Origin: Halovenus sp.
Lineage (GTDB): Archaea > Halobacteriota > Halobacteria > Halobacteriales > Haloarculaceae
Assembly: GCA_003551945.1 (NCBI GenBank)
Contig: PUNZ01000173.1
Span: forward strand, 1 to 64,000
Direction: 5' to 3'
Length of the DNA: 64,000 nucleotides
Below are positions 27,329 through 35,147 of the stretch, piece after piece. Numbering within the stretch: position 1 is the first letter of the stretch; each line of letters opens with the position of its first letter. Under the pieces are notes generated by a model. That model saw only the letters and a program-made list of their open reading frames with translations, searched no databases and was not told the origin of the DNA. Both the position numbers and the translations under genes were made by a program.

Positions 27329-27907
27329 GTGCTCTCGGTACTCACGGTTGCCGCAGGAATTTTTTTGCTGACACATCTTGACACGGTGCTCGTATTACTT
27401 GCATTTGGCACAGCACCGGGGTATGAACCACCGGAAATCATCATTGGACACTTTCTCAGTACTGGGTTTGGTCTCGGTGTCTCAATTACCGGTGCCGTGC
27501 TTGCGACGGAGCTGCTCCACGATTATGCGTTTTTGCTTGGATTACTACCCCTCGTGCTCGGGATACGTGGGCTGTACAACCGGCGTGAGGCAAGCCAGCC
27601 GCTCAAAATCGCCGAACACATGTCACGCCGTCACCGGATTGGGAACGTGACCTTTGCCGGGGTTGGACTTAACGGAGAGAATATCGCGGTTTTTGTCCCC
27701 TTCTTTGCCGGACTGACACTTCTTGAGCTCACTGCAGTGTCTGTTCTATACATTATTGGTGCTGGCCTCGTGGTCGCTGTGGCATTGCTTATTTCACTTC
27801 GAGCGGCAGCGGTTGCTATCCCGGAATGGGTTGAAACAGTCCTTGTTCCCGTTGTGCTGATTCTCGTTGGTCTCTACGTCTTTGGGGCTGGGTGGGTTGC
27901 GGCGTAG
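27329..27907 (+). CDS. CadD-like cadmium resistance / small membrane transporter
   Basis: Membrane protein of 192 residues with about six hydrophobic segments. Two landmarks resemble the cadmium resistance transporter (CadD) family: an early THLDTVLVLLAFG segment where CadD has paired acidic residues, and GLNGENIAVFVPFF where CadD has DNIGVYIPLF. The middle cytoplasmic loop is basic (MSRRHRIGN). It begins with GTG at 27329. Heavy-metal or organic cation export is the family expectation; the actual substrate is not evident. Confidence 0.65.
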   Translation: MLSVLTVAAGIFLLTHLDTVLVLLAFGTAPGYEPPEIIIGHFLSTGFGLGVSITGAVLATELLHDYAFLLGLLPLVLGIRGLYNRREASQPLKIAEHMSRRHRIGNVTFAGVGLNGENIAVFVPFFAGLTLLELTAVSVLYIIGAGLVVAVALLISLRAAAVAIPEWVETVLVPVVLILVGLYVFGAGWVAA

Positions 27908-27945
27908 CAACTTCTTTTGTGCTGCGAGCGGACTGTACGGATACA

Positions 27946-28275
27946 ATGGACGGCATTATCTTCTTTGCCACCGAGCAACATGACCAAATCGTCGAGTACT
28001 ACACAGACCTTGGGGCAACCGTCTGGCGGGAACAGCCCGACTGCACGATTTTGGAGATAGGAACCTGTAAGGTCGGCTTTTGTGCCAGAGAGACTGCAGA
28101 TACCGACGGAATACTCACCTTTGTTTATCCCGACAGGGAGGGAGTGGATAGCATGTATGAACGCAGCAAAGAGACAGCAGATGAACCCCCTCGGTATAAC
28201 GAGAAATACGAGATATACCAGTTTTTTGCGACTGATCCAGAAGGTCGAACTGTTGAGTTTCAGACCTTCGAGTGA
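27946..28275 (+). CDS. VOC-family (glyoxalase-fold) protein
   Basis: Protein of 109 residues with one full beta-alpha-beta-beta-beta module pair: it starts DGIIFFATEQHDQIVEYYTDLGATV, and ends with the common DPEGRTVEFQTF strand. The family includes glyoxalase, dioxygenases and antibiotic-binding proteins. A metal-binding Glu is plausible in VEFQ, but the substrate is unknown. It starts about 38 bases after the transporter stop and is probably cotranscribed with it. Confidence 0.8.
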   Translation: MDGIIFFATEQHDQIVEYYTDLGATVWREQPDCTILEIGTCKVGFCARETADTDGILTFVYPDREGVDSMYERSKETADEPPRYNEKYEIYQFFATDPEGRTVEFQTFE

Positions 28276-28442
28276 GGACACGAACCATCGCAAGCGCCTG
28301 GTTCGATTAACACCCCCTAAATCCGGGCTAATTCGGCTTGAATATCGCCGTGGTTTACCTGTCTTTGGCGTCTCGGACGATATGTAATGCAGACAAATGA
28401 GCGACCAAACAAACGATTGATGAATTCCGACGGGTGTCGACA

Positions 28443-28922
28443 ATGGTGATTGGCTACGTGACCGGTACATTGCGAGGGGTAATTGCATGGAGTCTCGGAT
28501 ATGTGGTTGTCACAGTGCTGTTGCTAGCCGGCTTTCTTGACGAGACCGGATTCCTTGGGACAGCTGCGGATAGCTATCTTGCTGCGCACGTCCTTCCCGG
28601 TATTACCGGGTCGTTTGAATGGCTCGTGTTGCTGCCGGTTGCTATCATCGGTCTGGTCGGATTCCGCCTCGGGAACACAGTTGGCCGCGGCATACTTGGC
28701 AGGGCAAAGGCTTTGATTATGGGTGGAAGCGATTCCCGTTCGTACCGATTCAAAAAGGCCGGGAAGCAGGTGGCAATCTTCGGGGTTGGCTACCTGCTTA
28801 CCACACTCATCGCAGCAACAGTTGTCGGCGTTGGTACCCAGGATGTACTCATTGATACAGCAGGACTACTGGTTGTCGTGGGAATACCGGCAACTGGGAT
28901 AGGCGTTGTCCTTTCCGACTGA
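28443..28922 (+). CDS. Hypothetical four-helix membrane protein
   Basis: Protein of 159 residues with hydrophobic segments near residues 10-30, 55-75, 105-128 and 135-155. The loop between the second and third is basic (GRAKALIMGGSDSRSYRFKKAGK), placing it on the cytoplasmic side. No family is recognised. ATG at 28443 is chosen over an upstream in-frame GTG at 28434. Confidence 0.55.
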   Translation: MVIGYVTGTLRGVIAWSLGYVVVTVLLLAGFLDETGFLGTAADSYLAAHVLPGITGSFEWLVLLPVAIIGLVGFRLGNTVGRGILGRAKALIMGGSDSRSYRFKKAGKQVAIFGVGYLLTTLIAATVVGVGTQDVLIDTAGLLVVVGIPATGIGVVLSD

Positions 28923-29057
28923 GAGGGACGGTGAAGGTTTCTGGGCTGGAATTGTTGCGGTGACTGTGAAAGTTGTTCGCTGAGTGATTGCGTGGCAAGT
29001 AGACCACATATAGAGAACGCTTTGCAGGTATGACACGTATTTTGGACGATAGCGCAG

Positions 29058-29228
29058 CTACGACCGGAATGTCAATCCGACGCCGAACACTGCCAAGGCA
29101 ACAGCGAAGAATGCATATGGTCCACCGGTAGAACCGACAGCGATGATGAGAAGTATCGAAAAGAGAATGACGGCGATTCCCCGGAGCGGCCACACCAGAT
29201 TGGCCGCAGTGTCTATCTCATTGGCCAT
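29058..29228 (-). CDS. Small two-helix membrane protein, 56 codons
   Basis: Frame of 56 residues from ATG (29228-29226) to TAG (29060-29058). It has a short polar N-terminus (MANEIDTAANLVWPLRG) and two hydrophobic helices (AVILFSILLIIAVG and YAFFAVALAVFGVGL) separated by a GSTGGP turn, ending FRS. This is a typical haloarchaeal miniature membrane protein. The codon pattern (G/C third positions) supports a real gene. The function is unknown. Confidence 0.6.
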   Translation of the reverse strand: MANEIDTAANLVWPLRGIAVILFSILLIIAVGSTGGPYAFFAVALAVFGVGLTFRS

Positions 29229-29351
29229 TTGAACCACGCAATCGTATTTGAGACCCTCTCAGGGATACTTGCTTCATCAACCGGATGAATTCGGCGTTTC
29301 GATGCATAACTATGTTTGATTCGTTGCCACTAAATGAGTTCGGGGAGCGTC

Positions 29352-30164
29352 TCAATCCGACAATGCACAACTCCCCTGATACGTTCCCTCCGAAACCGAG
29401 GAAATACGCGGTTCGTCCCCACAGACAGGACACTCCGGGTTGGCATTGATGGGAACTGTTTCGAACGAGAGGTCACGGGCATTGTAGACGAGTAACCGGC
29501 CGGCAAGCGTCGTTCCCTCACATAGAATGAGTTTGAGGACTTCGGTTGCCTGAATCATCCCAACGGTTCCGGGAAGAACGCCGAGTACCCCAGCAGTCGA
29601 GCAATCAGGGACGGCACCCTCGGGCGGTGCTTCGGGAAAGAGGCACCGATAGCATGGCTGACCGCCGGTCATCGTTGTTGCCTGTCCTTCGAACTGATAG
29701 ACTGCACCGTGAGAGAGTGGGGTGTCAGTCAACACGCAGGCGTCATTAAGCAAAAACCGGGTAGGGAAGTTGTCGGTTGCATCGACAACGATGTCATAGT
29801 CGGAAAGCAAGTCCATCACCGTCTCGACAGTGACTCGAACAGGATGGCGGTTGACGGTAATATCTGGGTTTAATTCGGAGATAAATTCCGCAGCGCTGTC
29901 GACTTTCTTCCGTCCAACGTCCTCGTTCCGGTGAATAACCTGTCGTTGGAGATTACTCAACTCGACGGTGTCGTCATCTGCGATGCCAAGCGTCCCAACT
30001 CCCGCGGCCGCGAGATATTCGAGAACCGGAGAACCGAGTCCCCCAGCGCCGACGACCAACACAGAGGCATCAAGGAGTGCTGCCTGCCCATCAGGGCCAA
30101 CATCCTCCATGATGACGTGTCGCGAATACCGTTGTAATTGGGTCGCATCGAGTTCCAGCGTCAT
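29352..30164 (-). CDS. ubaA: E1-like ubiquitin-activating enzyme UbaA (MoeB/ThiF family)
   Basis: Adenylating enzyme of 270 residues. It has the ATP-binding VVGAGGLGSP loop, the RQVIHRNEDVGRKKVDSA segment (Arg and Lys contacts), the DATDNFPTRFLLND motif, two CxxC pairs (CYRC and CPVC) for structural zinc, and a likely catalytic Cys in PDCSTAG (about 188). In haloarchaea UbaA activates small SAMP proteins for protein conjugation and for sulfur transfer to molybdopterin and tRNA. No SAMP gene is visible nearby. Confidence 0.9.
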   Translation of the reverse strand: MTLELDATQLQRYSRHVIMEDVGPDGQAALLDASVLVVGAGGLGSPVLEYLAAAGVGTLGIADDDTVELSNLQRQVIHRNEDVGRKKVDSAAEFISELNPDITVNRHPVRVTVETVMDLLSDYDIVVDATDNFPTRFLLNDACVLTDTPLSHGAVYQFEGQATTMTGGQPCYRCLFPEAPPEGAVPDCSTAGVLGVLPGTVGMIQATEVLKLILCEGTTLAGRLLVYNARDLSFETVPINANPECPVCGDEPRISSVSEGTYQGSCALSD

Positions 30165-30221
30165 TGCTTACCGTATCGCTTCAAGCGCATTGAGCGTACC
30201 GACTAGAATGACCCTCCGTTC

Positions 30222-31604
30222 TCAGTCAGACGTTTCGGGCTCCAGAGAGAACGTCTTTTTCTCGACACTCTGGACCGCTGCTGGTGGAATAGTTTCGCCC
30301 CGAACCTCAACAGGCTGACCCGAGGCGAGTTTGCCGAAGGCCGGTCCCTCTGACACACCCAGCGTGCTAGCCTTGTCTGGGTCGAACCTTTCCGAACGGA
30401 CTGTCACTGTGTTTTCCGCTCGCGTAACCGTATCATACATTGATTCAAGCACACCGACCAGTGTCTCGATAATTCGGTCATATGACTCCATCGCAGACAA
30501 TACGACGGTTCCGGTTGGTCTGGTTCCCCCTTCGGCAGTCATGAAGGCGATTGATTCAGCGTTGATGGCGGCTCTCACTCTGTCACGGTCTCCGCCAACA
30601 GTTTCGGTAAGGAGCTCCTCTGGCAGGCGAACAGTGGTCCACTCGCTTGGCTCGATTTCTGACGCGCTCTGTGCCTGTTCCCCAATACGGAGTCCGTCAG
30701 AAATAGTGGCAATCTCCGCTTCGAGCTGGTTAATAAGAGAAAGCGAAACGCCATCGCTCTCGCGGACCCAGGTTTCGCTGACGACCCGATAGCCCCGTTC
30801 TTTCAGTTGAGGACGGAGCTCTCCGTTGGCTCCATCGAGGACGGCATACTCTGCATTGCTCATCTCGAATGCATGCGTCAGAACGTCTCGGTCAGTCTCA
30901 ACCTCCGACATTGCATCGAGTCCCCAATCAGCAGCGATATGCCCAACAGCCCAGTCCGTCTCACGGACAATCCGTTCGAAGCGCTGTGCATAGTGCCCGC
31001 CGCCAAATCCGACAAGATGCCGACACCGTGTCCCACCCCTGCCTTCTTCGCAGTTATCCGGCTCCACACCACGGAGCGAAAGAATTGCCTTCGCAACCCC
31101 TTTCGCCGCATCGGTGTCTTCCCATTGCTGTTCATCGCTCCCAATCTCAACAAACATTGAGGGTGCACCGACATCGGTCGGTCCGTGATGCGTACACTCC
31201 ATCCCAACGTCGTATCCGTCCGGAGCGAACGTCGCCAGCGACTCGATAACCACAGAGTGAGCGTGTGGACAGGCTCTTGAAAGGGCATTTGGTTGTCCGC
31301 CAAACTCAGCCGGGCCAAAGTTCCCGGTGTGGTGTGCGGTCAACAGCGGGCCAGTATCGCCCGAGTGACGTGAGGCAAAAATCAGCAATGAGGCATCCTC
31401 GAAGGCGTCTGCTGGTCGTTCGAGTTCAAGATGCCAGCCAGCAAACTCACGCATCTCTATCCCATCGACTCGATAGACTGTCCCGCCCCCATCCGCGTCG
31501 GGTCTGGACGTATCACTCGCTTCGTGCCACTCGGCTGCAGACAGCAGTGCATCTCTAATCCTCAAAGAGGCAGTATCCGCACGGGAGATAACGATACCCA
31601 ACAT
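30222..31604 (-). CDS. dtdA: D-aminoacyl-tRNA deacylase
   Basis: Protein of 460 residues matching archaeal DtdA (DTD2), which removes D-amino acids mistakenly attached to tRNA. The core (residues about 75-300) contains ASRHSGDTGPLLTAH, THHGPTDVGAPSMFVEIGSDEQQW and VGFGGGHYAQRF. A C-terminal extension of about 150 residues follows, with an EDFDP-like low-similarity region typical of haloarchaeal versions. Zn2+-dependent activity is expected from the family. It lies about 60 bases upstream of ubaA on the same strand and may be cotranscribed. Confidence 0.9.
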   Translation of the reverse strand: MLGIVISRADTASLRIRDALLSAAEWHEASDTSRPDADGGGTVYRVDGIEMREFAGWHLELERPADAFEDASLLIFASRHSGDTGPLLTAHHTGNFGPAEFGGQPNALSRACPHAHSVVIESLATFAPDGYDVGMECTHHGPTDVGAPSMFVEIGSDEQQWEDTDAAKGVAKAILSLRGVEPDNCEEGRGGTRCRHLVGFGGGHYAQRFERIVRETDWAVGHIAADWGLDAMSEVETDRDVLTHAFEMSNAEYAVLDGANGELRPQLKERGYRVVSETWVRESDGVSLSLINQLEAEIATISDGLRIGEQAQSASEIEPSEWTTVRLPEELLTETVGGDRDRVRAAINAESIAFMTAEGGTRPTGTVVLSAMESYDRIIETLVGVLESMYDTVTRAENTVTVRSERFDPDKASTLGVSEGPAFGKLASGQPVEVRGETIPPAAVQSVEKKTFSLEPETSD

Positions 31605-31678
31605 GTAATTGTCCGAAATAGCTGGCGCATCAAGTTCAGCGTGACGAATGGGTCGTGACCTAATGTGGAGGTCGGTGT

Positions 31679-32842
31679 TCAGATTCCGAAGGCAAATCGG
31701 AGCATGTCACGGGTCCCTGGTCCGAGACCAACGGCAATAATCGCACCCAACAGGACGATGGCAAATTTCGGACTCTCTTCCATAAACTGGCGGTCAAAGA
31801 CAGCGACGATAGCCAGTGGAACGATGATTTTGATGATTGCAAAGGGCCACGCTTCTCCGACATACACACCGAGGATTTCATCGCCGCCCTGAATTGCTTC
31901 TGTTGCAGTCATCACAAAGTCATTAAATGGATGTTTCGGGTCATAGCCAAGGCCAACATCCCAGACGTGAGTCCAATCGTTTGCAAGCACGTTGGCAAAG
32001 CCATCCACCGCATGTCCCCAGACAACAACAAAGCCGATAAGCCCAGTTCCAGCGTTAATTTCGGGCTTCCACCGTTTCGAGCCATAATGGGTTGCAAGAG
32101 CGGCCAGCGTTGCCAGGGTGAGAACGAGGAGAATAATACTCGGGTAGAACGACGTATACTCCGTCGTTACGCTAAGATACAAAAGATATCCGAATGCTGC
32201 AAGCAACCAGAACATACCAATCCCAGCAAGCGGATATGTCCACGTCTTGGTGATATCTCGGTGGTCAAGCCATTTACTAATGACCAACGCAGCTAACCCG
32301 ATGATAAAGACAGTGAAGTAAATGAATGGGCTAATCAACGCAGCGCTCGCGGGAAATTCAAGTGCTGGCGCTACATCGGCCCGAGTAGCTGCGACGAATG
32401 CATCTTCGACTGTTCTGAGCGCACCCCCAAAGAGCATGAGCGGAACCAGCGCAAAGAGGAAATGCGAGTACGGCGTGAGGTCAAAGTTTTCAAGCAACAG
32501 ATAGACCCCGGCAAGCACGAACATCAAAATCAGGATATATCCGAACGTAGAGATGAGGGTATATCCTGGTTCGGCAACAAATGCAGCATCATACGCATCG
32601 CGAGCGCACCCATGTTCTGCTTCGGTTCCAGGAACAGTACGACCCTCATCTGGGAATCGAACATAGCAACTCACACCATCCGCATCAGCGTGAACCGGGC
32701 CCCAGAAATACTGCCAGATGAAGCCGTGATATACCCGCTCGGTAAACGCAAGAGAAGCAACAACAAGTCCCACAACGGCAGTGATGGCCGTTCCAATCCA
32801 TGCCTTCTCGGGGCTAATATCGTAGCGGTCCAGGACGTCCAT
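31679..32842 (-). CDS. DUF63 family multi-pass membrane protein
   Basis: Membrane protein of 387 residues with about nine hydrophobic segments. Landmarks of the archaeal DUF63 family are present: an extracellular loop after the first helix with FIWQYFWGPVHAD, the GGALRTVEDAF segment, and the VVWGHAVDGFAN helix. The function of the family is unknown. Met at 32842 (MDVLDRYDIS) is preferred; the frame opens two codons earlier. It diverges from the HD gene. Confidence 0.85.
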   Translation of the reverse strand: MDVLDRYDISPEKAWIGTAITAVVGLVVASLAFTERVYHGFIWQYFWGPVHADADGVSCYVRFPDEGRTVPGTEAEHGCARDAYDAAFVAEPGYTLISTFGYILILMFVLAGVYLLLENFDLTPYSHFLFALVPLMLFGGALRTVEDAFVAATRADVAPALEFPASAALISPFIYFTVFIIGLAALVISKWLDHRDITKTWTYPLAGIGMFWLLAAFGYLLYLSVTTEYTSFYPSIILLVLTLATLAALATHYGSKRWKPEINAGTGLIGFVVVWGHAVDGFANVLANDWTHVWDVGLGYDPKHPFNDFVMTATEAIQGGDEILGVYVGEAWPFAIIKIIVPLAIVAVFDRQFMEESPKFAIVLLGAIIAVGLGPGTRDMLRFAFGI

Positions 32843-32874
32843 ACACACAGTGCGGGTCGGGGATTAATTGAGGA

Positions 32875-32907
32875 TTCCGGTCTCGGATGCTCGCGGAGAG
32901 GCCGGAA
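32875..32907. promoter_or_regulatory. Bulged inverted repeat in the DUF63 / HD divergent region
   Basis: TTCCGG-TCTC (32875-32884) pairs with GAGA-gg-CCGGAA (about 32896-32907) with a two-base bulge and an eleven-base loop. It lies in the 119-base region between two divergent genes, where a shared operator would be expected. The arms are too short to exclude chance. Confidence 0.3.
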
Positions 32908-32961
32908 ACCACGCTGAGTAAGCAGATGACTTTTTGCGCTGGCGGTGTGAACGAGGCGAGT

Positions 32962-33783
32962 ATGAGCGAAGAAACAGGCGTCTCTGATGAAACGGAACTC
33001 CGAGTCTATGACCCTGCGGCAGACCATTCATTTCCGGACGAGCGACTCAACGAAGTCCTCGCCGCAATTGAAAGCGATGAAGAGATTCAAGCCTATCTCG
33101 AAGCACAGAATGTCAACCCTGTGATGCGGATGCAGTATAATGACCACGGAGCCAAACACGTTGAAATTGTCCGTAACAAAGCGTTGTGTCTCTATGAGCT
33201 GTTAAAACGTGGTGGCGTTTCGTTCAATGGGGCAACACAGGAAGGACTCGATGTTGCCGATGAACCGGTCATCGTTGCACTCGCGGCGACCTTACACGAC
33301 ATCGGACACGTGGTCCACCGCGACGAGCACCCGTATTACTCTATTCCGTTAGCTGCCGACATTCTCGACCGATTTCTCCCTGCGTTTTACGATACGACTG
33401 AAGCTGTCAAAATGAAAGGCGAGGTTCTTCACGCAATCCTCTGTCATCACACGTCCGAGAATCCACTGACGCTCGAAGCAGGTGTCGTCAGAGTTGCCGA
33501 TGGACTGGATATGGAGCGTGGTCGCTCACGCGTTCCGTATGAACAGGGTGGACGCGGTATCAACACTGTCTCCAGCCAAGCAATTGAACGGGTCAAACTG
33601 CTCGAAGGAGAAGATGTTCCGGTGATGATTGAAATCGAGATGACCAACGCAGCAGGTGTCTTTCAGGTTGATAACCTGTTGGCATCCAAAATGAACCATT
33701 CGAATGTCAAACAGCATATGCGTATTGTAGCCGTCAATATCCGTGAAGAAAGCGAACAGATTGTCGAGCGGCTTGAGTTGTAA
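32962..33783 (+). CDS. HD-domain phosphohydrolase
   Basis: Protein of 273 residues with an HD metal-dependent phosphohydrolase domain. Metal ligands are visible as an early His (HGAKHVEIVRNKAL, about 55-68), LHDIGHVVHRDEH (the HD pair, about 113-125), a later HAILCHH and a conserved Asp in VADGLDMERGRSR. Possible substrates are (d)NTPs or cyclic nucleotides. The start at 32962 is chosen because it matches the acidic N-terminus and ATG; upstream codons are in-frame but unlike the family. Confidence 0.8.
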   Translation: MSEETGVSDETELRVYDPAADHSFPDERLNEVLAAIESDEEIQAYLEAQNVNPVMRMQYNDHGAKHVEIVRNKALCLYELLKRGGVSFNGATQEGLDVADEPVIVALAATLHDIGHVVHRDEHPYYSIPLAADILDRFLPAFYDTTEAVKMKGEVLHAILCHHTSENPLTLEAGVVRVADGLDMERGRSRVPYEQGGRGINTVSSQAIERVKLLEGEDVPVMIEIEMTNAAGVFQVDNLLASKMNHSNVKQHMRIVAVNIREESEQIVERLEL

Positions 33784-33799
33784 GCAGAGGTGAATGGTA

Positions 33800-35062
33800 C
33801 TACGGGAAAGCGGTCTCAATATGCCTTGCTGCTCGTCGCCCGCTTTCCATCGCCCCCTGAATTGAGGACCATTCTGTATAATCTCCCGCAAGATAGACCC
33901 CGCCCTGCGGGGAGTCGGTTGCAGGCCGTGCATCCCTGAATCCGGGCCGTTGTGTGACCTGCGCAAACGGAATTCGGTCGGTTCGGAGCAGCGTTAGCTC
34001 CGCGAAGTTATGCTCCGGATACCATGATTCGAGCGCTTCTCGAACGCTCTCTGCCAACTCCTGGTCAGTCTCGGCAGGGTCACCGAGGAACGTTGCGCTT
34101 AGTAAGTGCATTCGGTCGGGTGCGTACGATGGGGCAACAGCCGAGAGCGGTGCAATCTGATTCGGATAGCCGCTTTCCATATTCAACAGCAAACGACCAT
34201 CAGTTCGGAGCTGTTGTGTGTCGGGAAGCGAAAAATACTGCGTTACACAGCCCCGATAGCTTCCTTCATAGTTGAATTCCGGAAGCAGTTTCTCAGCACT
34301 GGCCGGGTCAGTTGCAACAACAACCGCATCGGCAGCGACCGTTTCACCGCGAGTCTGAACAGCCGGGTTGTCACCAGTGGTGATGGCTGAAACGGGTGAC
34401 TCAGTGTTGATTGTGACACCTACATCACGAGCTTGTGTTGCTAACTGTGCAGGTATTTCACCCATCCCTGCAGCGGGAACTGCTGTACTCCCACTGAGCA
34501 GCATTTTGAACGTATACTCGAAGACAAAGGCTGAAGTGGATAAGGACCGGTCAAGCGTAATACCTCCATAAAATGGAGTTGCAAAGTTACTGATAAACCG
34601 CGATGAAAAGCCAAATGCCCGCAGGTAGTCCTCGATAGTCTGGTCGTCAGTAGCAAGGATATCTGCGAGCGGCTTCCGTGCGAGTGTTCGCCGGAGTTTG
34701 AGGACTAACAGCTTATCGCGTAGCGAGACATTTTGATTAAATAGCGTCGCTGTCAGTGCTTTCGGGTCGCGTAAGGGGTCAGCAAGAATCGAACGTTCGC
34801 CTGAACTGACCAGCGTTGCACCGGGGCGGAATCGCTTGAGAGCGAGTGCATCCAAATCTAACTCTTCTTTGACCGCAGGGTACGCGGTAAACAGAACCTG
34901 AAAACCTCGGTCGAAGGTGTACCCATCCTCAGTTACCGAGCGAACGCGACCTCCAACTGTCTCGCCTTGTTCGTACAGCGTGACGGTGTGCCCGGTACGC
35001 CCAAGCCGTTTGGCTGCTACTAACCCGGACAGTCCGCCACCGACGACAACGATTTCTGCCAT
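33800..35062 (-). CDS. FAD-dependent amine-oxidase/phytoene-desaturase-like oxidoreductase
   Basis: Protein of 420 residues. It opens with a dinucleotide-binding motif EIVVVGGGLSGLVAAKRLG, then LYEQGETVGGRVRS, and the FDRGFQVLFTAYP segment. The C-terminal FAD contact is GVYLAGDYTEWSSIQGAMESGRRAA. The layout matches protoporphyrinogen oxidase/phytoene desaturase/amine oxidase families; which reaction it performs is not visible. The start at 35062 places the GxGxxG loop at the N-terminus as expected. Confidence 0.85.
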   Translation of the reverse strand: MAEIVVVGGGLSGLVAAKRLGRTGHTVTLYEQGETVGGRVRSVTEDGYTFDRGFQVLFTAYPAVKEELDLDALALKRFRPGATLVSSGERSILADPLRDPKALTATLFNQNVSLRDKLLVLKLRRTLARKPLADILATDDQTIEDYLRAFGFSSRFISNFATPFYGGITLDRSLSTSAFVFEYTFKMLLSGSTAVPAAGMGEIPAQLATQARDVGVTINTESPVSAITTGDNPAVQTRGETVAADAVVVATDPASAEKLLPEFNYEGSYRGCVTQYFSLPDTQQLRTDGRLLLNMESGYPNQIAPLSAVAPSYAPDRMHLLSATFLGDPAETDQELAESVREALESWYPEHNFAELTLLRTDRIPFAQVTQRPGFRDARPATDSPQGGVYLAGDYTEWSSIQGAMESGRRAARHIETAFP

Positions 35063-35147
35063 TACGCAGTGTTTGTACGCAATAACCAAAATGCCTCCGT
35101 GCGCCAGTTGTCAAAGGCAGGGAGTTTCTCAGCACGGAACGTTTGTC

